NCBI GenBank assembly: GCA_963082975.1
Contig: OY720344.1
Location: 91,642,538 to 91,706,537 of the forward strand
Reading direction: 5' to 3'
Source: Labia minor
Taxonomy: Eukaryota; Arthropoda; Insecta; Dermaptera; Spongiphoridae
Length of the DNA stretch: 64,000 nt
Below the pieces are notes generated by a model. The model was not told the DNA's origin and ran no database searches. It saw only the letters and a list, made by a program, of their open reading frames with translations. The position numbers were made by a program, and so were the translations under genes. This document shows positions 55,301-64,000 of the stretch, piece after piece. Positions within the stretch are counted from its first letter, which is position 1. Every line of letters begins with the position of its first letter.

Positions 55301-58300
55301 TTTATTTATATATTATTAAATTAGATAATCAATAAAATGAGAGTTAAAGTATTTTTCGAATAGATGAGTTTAATAAGCTTAAAAAATTAAACCTTTTCAA
55401 TTCTTTTAAAAATCAATAAAATAATTTTTTTTTTATATATATATATATCCATTATAAATTAGAAGCGGACATGAAAAACAGCCCATTGGATTTTCATATT
55501 TTCAGTAAAAACAAACAAATAAATATTAAAATAAATAAATAATAGAATTATCTTTAATAGGAGCCACATTTAACTTAATAAAATACTGCATTTCTATTTT
55601 CATAATAATTTTTTATCAAAATAATAATTTAAAATAAAATAATTGATATAATCTTATACGATTACTTCTAAATGCCTTTTAAAATAAAATTAGATATATA
55701 AATAATCTTTTAAATTAATTTTTATATAAATATTTTGAAAAAATATTAAAACTAATATATTTAAATATTTACAAGTAACGGACAATAAAAAAATATTTAT
55801 AAGAAGTGAATTCGAATGATTTTTATTTTCATTGAAAAGCGATAAGCCCCCAGCCTATTCTTTGGAAATTGATAATAAAAAAAAAACATAAAACATTTTA
55901 TTTAGTTTTTTAGAGCCTGCCTGGTTGAGTGTTGGTGAGTAATTAATATCTATTTAAATAATCCTCTTGAATTAGTATTATTAATTAATAATATATAGTT
56001 ATTTATTTTCACAATACTTTTTATATGAATAATTAATAATTATTTATGATATTTTGATTCAATCATTTTATTTTCAATAATAAATGTCAGGCAAATTGTA
56101 TTTTTTCCATTCCAATTTGAATAATAATATTTTAATGCTTTCATCATCATCGTTTGATTATATTAATTATTTACAAATACTTATGAATATTATTTCAATA
56201 TATTAATTAAAAAAAATTATTAAAAAATATTTTAATCTGTGGTATAATAATGATAATATTATTTTAATAAATATCTAAATATAACGAAAAATTATCTGCA
56301 AATATATACGTAATTTAACAAGAAATATAAGTGAAATAAAAATATTAATTAAAAATAGATTTAAAACTTCAATTTATAAGAACATCTACATATTAAAGAA
56401 TATACATATTAAAAAATTATTCATCCAGTGGTAATATCTTACAGTTATCGTCTATACGATTAATAGTAAAGAAAAGGAAAATCTTATGAACTAAAATTAA
56501 ACTTAAAAAAAAAATATAAAACCAACACCTAATACTATTGATTTTTAATTAAAACACTCCGCGTGAAGTTTCAATTTAATTGAGTTTTGGCTTTAAGTGC
56601 ATTTCGATTATTAAACGATTATCTTGTAAACTAAAATCTAGAAGAAAGTTTCTGATGGTGTTACAACTAAAATTCACATACTTAAAGCAAAAACTCAGTA
56701 AAAAATTGAAAATTTAGGGTGTTGTTTTTATATAAATTATTCTTATTAAGTTTTCTATTTTTTAAGTATTAATTTTAGTTTTAATTTTTATTATTAATTT
56801 TAAAAATAATTATTTCTTAATTTTTTTTTATAAAAACAAATTTTATTATATTAGAATATAGAAAACATATGCATATAAAAAATATAAATTCAACATAAAA
56901 TCAGTTTAAGAAAATATTAGTTAATTTGTAGTCCATGTAGTTAATTTGACTTGGAGTGTTAAAAATATTATAATAATAAAAGTAACAATAAAATAAATCT
57001 TAGATGAGAGTCACTTTCAGCTAGCATTGAAATTTATAATAGAATACGAGAAAGAGGACTGATAGGATTTTATCAATTCTATGGATTATTATTATTATTA
57101 TTATTAATATATTTAATATAGTTTGAGAATATAAATTACCCATCTAAATCATCATTGATTTCAATTAAGTAATAATTGATTGCTAAACATATAATTATTA
57201 TATATTAATATTCCATTAATAGGAAATTTAATGAAAAAAAAAATTAATTAATAATCAATCTATAATAATAATATTCTAATTGTAATCATTTGCATTTTTT
57301 ATATTTGCTGGAAAAATCTAATTATTTGACTGGTAAAAAAAATTCCAGAATTGAAATTTATTTTTTACACTTTGAAATAAATCTAAATATTCTAGAATCA
57401 TATAATAATATTCATTACACGAATTTAAAAAAATAAAAAAATGACATGAAATGATTTCATAAAATAAAAATAATATTTACTTAAAATATAAGACAAAATT
57501 AAGATCTAGGAAATTTTTTATAAAAAATTTAAATATGTTCTTTAAAAATTTAAAATTGGTTTAGATTTTAGATTTATAGTATAATCACACATTAAGACGA
57601 ATCTTAATTTATTTATTTAAATATTTTTAGTAAATATAGGAGTAATACAATTTAATCAGAATAAATTGATGATATTTCCTAGGAACCCATTTTCGAAAAT
57701 TTCTTATAACCCCATTCATACATTTTTATTTAAAATTACACATATAAAAATATTAAAAAAGATTAATTATCAAAAAAAAAAAAGAATAATGAAACAAGAT
57801 TAAAAAACCAAGTCACTGTTTTTAAAAAAAAAATCACAAAAATTAACAAAATCTCAGAGATTGGAAAAATCCAACTTTTAAATTTCCTCTAAACAAAGAG
57901 GGCCTATTTTATTTTGCTTGAAGAACTGATATATATATATTATCATTCTATTATTATTAAATATTAAATTAATTTGTTCAGATCGACCATTTAACTGTAA
58001 TAAGATAATTTTGAAAACTAATATGATATGATAAATATTTATCTACTATCTAAATATAAATTCCTAATATTGCTCTTTGCTAGAGAAGTTTTTGACCCAG
58101 ATACTTTATTTCCGAATCTCTGGACGTCTAAAGCATCCATGACTATTGTCGCAATTTATTTTGATAAAGATTAAAGTCCTGATGATATATTGGTAGAAAT
58201 GTCAATTTCAAGAGGACATCTATTCGAAATTTGTGATTATAATTGTAATATTAATAACATTTAATCGAATGTCTTGTGAGATTTGGTAGGTTCTCTTGAA

Positions 58301-60235
58301 AATAGATCATTTTTCTATTGAGGATTTCAATACAAACATCATTTCATGTAAATTGAATCAATTGATTGTACCTCTTGATTGGCATGTGTTCGTGTTTCTA
58401 ATAATAGGGTTGCTATATCGAATTAAACTCACTGCCTAGGTTATTTTCTTCGTTTCTGTGGACACATTTGCTATAAAACATATGATTATATTTCAAATCC
58501 ACAAGTGGTTGAATGTGCGACACATTCTAATTGAAAAAAAAGAAAGTACTTACAGACGCGAACGAATTTCACTCAAAACGAATTATTGAAGAGAAAAATA
58601 GGCAATTGCAATTCATTTAATTATATTCGATTAGAGGAATACCGTATTCTAAGTTACTACATTTTAGAAGTGAACAGTATTGAAATGTTTTAGAAAAATA
58701 TAAGTAATTTAATCTAGAAATAAATAAAATATATTATTAATTGAGAAGAATTTAACTTCAAATGTTTAAAGAAAAATTTGGATGAAAACTAAATGGGAAA
58801 CTAGCGAAGAGTAAAACAAAAACTCAAGAAAATTATAAATTATAAGTTATAAATTATAGATGGAGATATGTCCAGACAATTGCAGAAATGAGGATTTGAA
58901 GTGCTTTTTAGTTCAGTAATACCTTAAAGATTGATAAATTCATATAAATAGAACTTCAAATATAAACTTACATTAACACAAATACTTCAATTGTTTGAGT
59001 CAAATTTAGAATATTGATTAAATAAACAAATTTGAGAATCTTATTGAGATTATTATTATGATTACTTTAATGTACTGAAAACTATACTTTTCATTATTCA
59101 TGCTAATAAATCTTTCAGAAAATACTATATTTTATTTATTTATATATATGATTTTTCAAATTGGACACCTTTGTTTTCAAAATAATTTTAAATAAAACAA
59201 TTTGCTTTGATTTTAAATATCTTTTATGGGTTATTGAAATATCATTTCTAACATTTATATAATATAACAATTTGTATTTGAAAAATTTCCACCTTTTGCG
59301 GCCTTACAGTGGTCCTAACGTTTGCTAAAATCCTGAATGATATTTTGACATAATTGACTACTTTACCAATAACTTCATTTTTTATTTGATGAATCGATTC
59401 ATCGCTTTCCAAACAAGGCTTTTCATATAACCCTAAAAGATAAATGTGCATTGGTGTTAAATTTCATAAAATTAGTAATTAATAAACTATAAAATGCATT
59501 TATAATTGCTTGAGCAAGATTAAACCTCCCGCAAATTGGTTATTTTAAATTTTTTGGTTATTCTTATTTGCTTTCTGGAAAATGGCATATATGGTATAGA
59601 AATTTTTAAAACATTCAAAAAATGTTAAGGATGAAAAAAGGAATGAATTATAGAAAAACAAAAATATAAATAATGGTAAATTCATATTAATTCTGCATGC
59701 TAAAATAATGGCAGTTTTAAAGATATTAAATACAAAATTGATCTTTTAAAAATCTTATAATGATATATATATACCATATATCTTATAATTTAATTCAAAG
59801 GTACAAGAAAAATGGATATAAAATGATTTTATTGCAATATAATATTTTTCTCTATGAATAAAATTATAATATATTTTATTTCTGAATACTTAAATTTAGA
59901 TAATAGTGCTTCCTGCTAGGATGAACAACTTTATAATAAATCAGAATATATATTTTAACGAAAAATGAAGATAAGATAACATAAGATAATATATTCAAAT
60001 GAAAATATAATCATCTTAATTGTCTTTATTTTTATTGGATAATGAATGGGGTATACAAAAAAAAAAAATATTCTAAATTTAATTACTAAAGAAGAAAAGT
60101 ATTTAGATAATTTCTGATTTAGATTTTTTAGGTTATTTGGTTTAATTGGATTTAATTGATATATGAAATGGTAAATTCTCTTATTTATTATGGATTGTTT
60201 ATTTGCAAGAATTTAAATTATTTGATTATTGTGGA
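52349..60235. other. Long transposon-poor AT-rich stretch
   Basis: Nearly 8 kb with no recognisable gene and almost no identifiable transposon. Contents: an AC microsatellite (54242-54261); a short match to 9178-9202 at 53697-53718; a less AT-rich patch at 53080-53300 with GTTTATTAAAG, TTTATAGCGCCATATAAAT and CCAATAAAATGCATAAATGA phrases; another patch at 58080-58560; and an unrecognised 67-codon minus-strand frame at 59248-59451 with ordinary amino-acid composition but no domain. It could be an intron or regulatory desert. Confidence 0.5.
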
Positions 60236-60722
60236 ATACCTTGCTGGAGGAGGTGTGTTAGTGAAAACGGCGGGTTGATTCCCTAATGTTCTAATATGGA
60301 GGCATTCCAGCTGATATGATGAATATCACGAGCAGCCGGGTATTGTTAACCAAAGGCGAGAAGCTGGCAAATCGTTTGGGGAATTGGAAAAACCGCAAAG
60401 GACGCAGCTGGTTTGGGCGGCCGCTAATCTCCAGGCAGTAGTTTTAGCAGAGGAAGCAAAGGTCACTCAGCAGGGTAATCGCAATGCGCTGGAGAGCACG
60501 CGCCACCGCGTCACTCCCCTTCTGCGGAGCCGCTTCCCACCCTCCAATTAACAGCCCTCTGCAGGGCTAAGTGCAGTTCGAGAGGGTGGGGGGAGACGCA
60601 CCATCATCTGATTAACATCTACACAACGGCACAACATGCAATGCGACTGTCCAGGTTCAGTTCAAGAAATCACCGAATAAACTACCGCATCAGCTCAATT
60701 CTCAGACCCGCTCGTATTTTAG
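60236..60722. other. GC-rich unique island with CpGs; candidate regulatory element, promoter or non-coding exon
   Basis: A sharp ~480-bp island of balanced-to-GC-rich, non-repetitive sequence in an AT desert. It has CpG-rich phrases (GGGCGGCCGCTAAT, GAGCACGCGCCACCGCG), a CCAATTAAC homeodomain-like site and a nested inverted repeat. No open frame of note crosses it, and no transposon signature is seen. Such islands in AT-rich insect genomes are often conserved non-coding DNA or promoters. That is inference, not evidence of function. Confidence 0.5.
60536..60590. promoter_or_regulatory. Nested inverted repeat (cruciform or RNA hairpin candidate)
   Basis: Outer arms CCCACCCTC (60536-60544) and GAGGGTGGG (60582-60590) are perfectly complementary. 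Nested between them are inner arms AGCCCT (60553-60558) and AGGGCT (60563-60568) around a CTGC loop. The left internal segment holds CAATTAAC. It could be a transcription-factor array, a terminator-like hairpin or a structured RNA. The label is provisional. Confidence 0.5.
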
Positions 60723-61277
60723 CAAAATTTTATTTTTATTATAAATTTATCAAAATATATAATGAATCTATTATGAAAATTAATTTATAATATACAATTT
60801 ATATATACCTAAATAACTAGTAAGGAAGAATTCCAAATTTAATTTTTTCTGATAAAAATGAAATTCATAATTTATAATTAATTTCCAATGCAAATTTGTA
60901 GATTTTTATTTTAAGTAAAAAAAATATATTAAATGTTTTGATATATTTAGAATAAAATAAAATTGTTATATTTTTTCAATATTTGGTATTTTTCATTAAA
61001 ATTTTCAAAAAAATCTCGCTTTATTTGATATAATTTAACTAAACTATATCTAAAACCACATTAAGAATTGTAAAGTTATTTTTTTTTAGATATATAAGTA
61101 TATGATAAATAATAAAAATTCATATAATAATCTTCTATGGCGGGAGAATAGAAAATCTAACCATCAATCCCTTCAGTTCCATTTTCTTAAACGAAATTCA
61201 TTATTAAATAAAAATACAAATAAATAAAAGACAAATTGTATTATTATTTTTTCCATAAATAAATCAATCTATTAGTC
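60723..61277. other. AT-rich spacer
   Basis: No feature recognised. Confidence 0.5.
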
Positions 61278-61400
61278 AAAGAAGAAGGCAAGGGGAAACC
61301 ACTTCGGTCAAATTTTCCCATGAACACCCTATGACTCCTGTGGAGTTATTAGGGCCACGACACTTCCGCTAGGAAGTTATCGACAACGAAGAAGATTAGT
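61278..61400 (+). mobile_element. SINE 3' fragment related to the element at 10981-11253
   Basis: GAAGGCAAGGGGAAACCAC corresponds to the body motif of the complete SINE (GAAGGCAACGGGAAACCAC), and both end in GAAGAAG-type tails. The tRNA-like head is missing or unrecognisable, so it is a truncated copy or a different SINE sharing the same central domain. Confidence 0.55.
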
Positions 61401-64000
61401 CAAATAAATTATTTTCAAATTAAAATAAAAGAATAAGTCATTAAAGTTTGATTTAAACTTAATCCATAAATGAATAACACAAAACAACACCATATTTTCT
61501 AATTCATTCTTGCTCTTAAAAAAGACACATACCAATAAATTATCCATTATTTTTATTTTTTCTAATTTATAAGTTTATAAAAAAACAAAATATTTATCAT
61601 ATTTTATAGAATTGTTTCTGATTTAAAATTATATTCTATTCGATTTCTCCGTCTCAAAAAATAATTTAAAATTTATCAAGGGAGGTACTAAAGATAAAAA
61701 CGACTAGAAACTGTTCCTAAAAGACATAACCCTGAAGACCCAAGGGTTTAGGATAGTTCACCTTCTTTTATAACATGAATAATGATTAAGGTAATATTTA
61801 TTCTATAAAATAAAAACTTTTTGAATAAAATAGAAATGTTTGAATCAATAGTAAAATAGAATGGGTGTGTTCATTCGAATTATCTTTGTGAAGGATGTGA
61901 ACCATTATTCGTATAATCAATTATTAATAAAGCTTAAAATTAGAAATGATAAAATTAATTATATAAAATTCCAATAATATGATAATTATTATAAAAAGTA
62001 CATAGAATTATTTTAGAATTTATGAAAATAATAGATATTACCATAAGCACTAGTTTGGATTTAGAAAGAGAAAGATTATGATTAATACTAACCGAAATGC
62101 GCATAATGTACATATAACAATAAACTTAAAATTTTTTCCAAGTGTCTATTTAAAAATATTCTTTTAAGTTATATATATTATTTTTAGTTTAAATTTAGTC
62201 TAAATATTTTATTTCCGGATTATCAAACAACATCATAATTAAGTAGAAATATAAAATTTAGTTTTATATTTGTAATGATATGTGTTTTTAATTTAAAATG
62301 TACTGATTTTTAAATAATAAATCATTAACTTTCTATTGCTTATCTATGGATATAATCAACACCATTTAATATGAAAACTTTTTAATTTTTTTGAGATTTT
62401 TTTATATAAAATAGTAAATTTTGACAAAGTCAACATTGCTTCTTGAAAATTAATTAGTTCTTTTTATGATCCCCATCAGTGGAGTAAAATTTAAAATTAA
62501 ATTATTATAATATCTCTCTTTAATCTAATCTAATAAATATTCTGATAAATACACAATCATGTTTCTGTAAATTATATAATACTTAAACGCAATATAAATA
62601 TTGATTTATGTAAAATTAATTGTTTAATTATATTTAGGATATTTTTTTAAAATGTATTTTAATAAAATTAATGTCCAAAAATTTATTAATTAAATTAATT
62701 TATTAATCCAAAAAATTAATATATTATATATTTATTAAAAATTTTCTCACTAATTTATTATTAAAATCACAATTTGAAGAATACAATTTATCACTATGAT
62801 TATTTTGACTCTCAATTGTAATAGGCAGGATTTTATTAAATTTTTAAAAATTAAATTTCTCCCCTGAGAGTTAGGCAATCAGTGATATTACTGGGTGAGG
62901 GAAGATCGGACAATCTACTTTACATCCGCTTTTCATTGAAATCAATTCAAATAAATTAATAACATTAAGAAATATTGAGATTAAAATAGATTCAATTAAT
63001 AGTGTTACATGAAATATTTTCGATTTCTTGAGATAAATAATATATATAATTAAATGACATTCTATTTATCATACTATATGTTGGGAATGATTTATAATTT
63101 TTATATAATATTATATATATTTTAAAATTAGTGACAAAAACAAAATGTTAGGTGAGAATTTTTACAAAATTTAATTGTAGAACTATTTTTTAGAAAATCT
63201 TAAGAATAAAGATTTTAAAAATGTTTTTAAGAAATATTTGATCCGAATAACAAAAAAAAATAACTTCTCTAAAAATATATGATTTATTTATTTTTATTCA
63301 TTTTACAAAATAGTTTAACTAATTATTTAAAAAGAAATAAAAAGTCTGTAGTCTTCATAAATTAAAGGTAATAGATTATTTTTTGTGGCAATGAAGTTAA
63401 CAATTATTTACATTTTCTGAAAAATAGAAAAAATTGAAGTGCATGTTGCGATAAAGTATTTTGTTTAAATGTTTTATTTATTGTTATAAAAAGTGGAAAA
63501 AATAGTTTAATGACTTTTGAAATGACTTCAATCGAATTACTGCACAACATATATACTATAAACAATAACAAATTCACTAAAATCTTTTATTATCATAGTC
63601 AAGTCGAGAACTTTTCCAACTATCCTCATATATATGTATTTATAATGATATAGAAGCATATCATGTCAAACAATTATCAAAACATCATTTGTAATGGTGA
63701 TTAATATGTTAATATCATATTATTTTAATATTAACTCTTATGATAATTTTGGTTCATATAAATATTATAGTTTTCGAAGCTGTTATTTACTTGTTTTTTG
63801 TGTTATAATTTGTTTGAAATGCATACGTAATCACTTTTTCATGTTTTATCAATATTTCTTCATTAATAAAACATTTTCTCTTTGATTTTATTGATTTTGT
63901 TGAAGTAAAGTGATTGGTAAAAGAGGTACGTAAATATGATGACGTGAATGGCATTCTATTAAATGATGATTTAATGTATTATTGTTATTGATATTCGGAT
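61401..64000. other. AT-rich non-coding DNA
   Basis: No gene is visible. Small less AT-rich patches at about 61675-61770 and 62860-62930 are unrecognised. The 63-codon frame at 63694-63885 is Tyr/Phe/Ile-rich noise. Confidence 0.55.

Noticed and set aside
1-64000. LTR retroelements, Polintons or other virus-like fossils
   Set aside because: I looked for paired long terminal repeats, gag/pol-type motifs and capsid or envelope genes and recognised none.

Overview
This is a very AT-rich window from an animal nuclear genome, most likely an insect or other arthropod. No bacterial features are present, and no intact host protein-coding gene, tRNA or rRNA gene can be supported. The arthropod call rests on the repeat fauna: DINE-1-like (Helentron-type) elements with GTCY microsatellite cores, RTE-type and other LINE tails, mariner and Tc1-like remnants, a P-like THAP element, and tRNA-derived SINEs. 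The one long open frame, a 616-codon hAT transposase at 27519-29369 on the minus strand, belongs to a mobile element.

Layout. 0-7.9 kb is AT-rich DNA with a 206-bp hAT-type MITE (3777-3982) and fragments of two interspersed repeat families. 7.9-11.8 kb is a transposon cluster: an RTE LINE 3' end, a second LINE remnant, half a mariner transposase, a SINE with a perfect 13-bp target duplication beside the mariner, and another tRNA-headed SINE. 13.0-25.3 kb holds the first three large Helentron-like elements (one with an internal 142-bp tandem amplification), a SINE, two LINE tails and a THAP-domain remnant enclosed by inverted repeats (20329-21581). 26.6-30.5 kb has a LINE tail and a complete hAT (Buster-type) transposon with an 8-bp target duplication. 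31.6-37.7 kb has two hairpin (long inverted repeat) elements, a repeat family X copy and two more Helentron-like copies. 38.1-38.6 kb is a GC-rich island. 39.9-52.4 kb is mostly decayed LINEs, MITEs, Helentron fragments and a Tc1-like remnant. 52.4-60.2 kb is a long, transposon-poor AT-rich stretch. 60.24-60.72 kb is the most striking island of non-repetitive, GC-rich sequence and contains a nested inverted repeat. The rest is AT-rich, with one SINE tail.

How the parts relate. No pathway or operon is encoded. The window reads as intergenic or intronic DNA built from transposons. Only the hAT element looks potentially autonomous. The Helentron-like, SINE and MITE copies are non-autonomous and would have relied on proteins encoded elsewhere. 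GC-rich, non-repetitive islands near 14.1, 31.6, 34.9, 38.1 and 60.2 kb are the best candidates for host function (promoters, non-coding exons or conserved regulatory DNA), but sequence alone cannot prove this. I saw no LTR retroelement, Polinton or other virus-like fossil.
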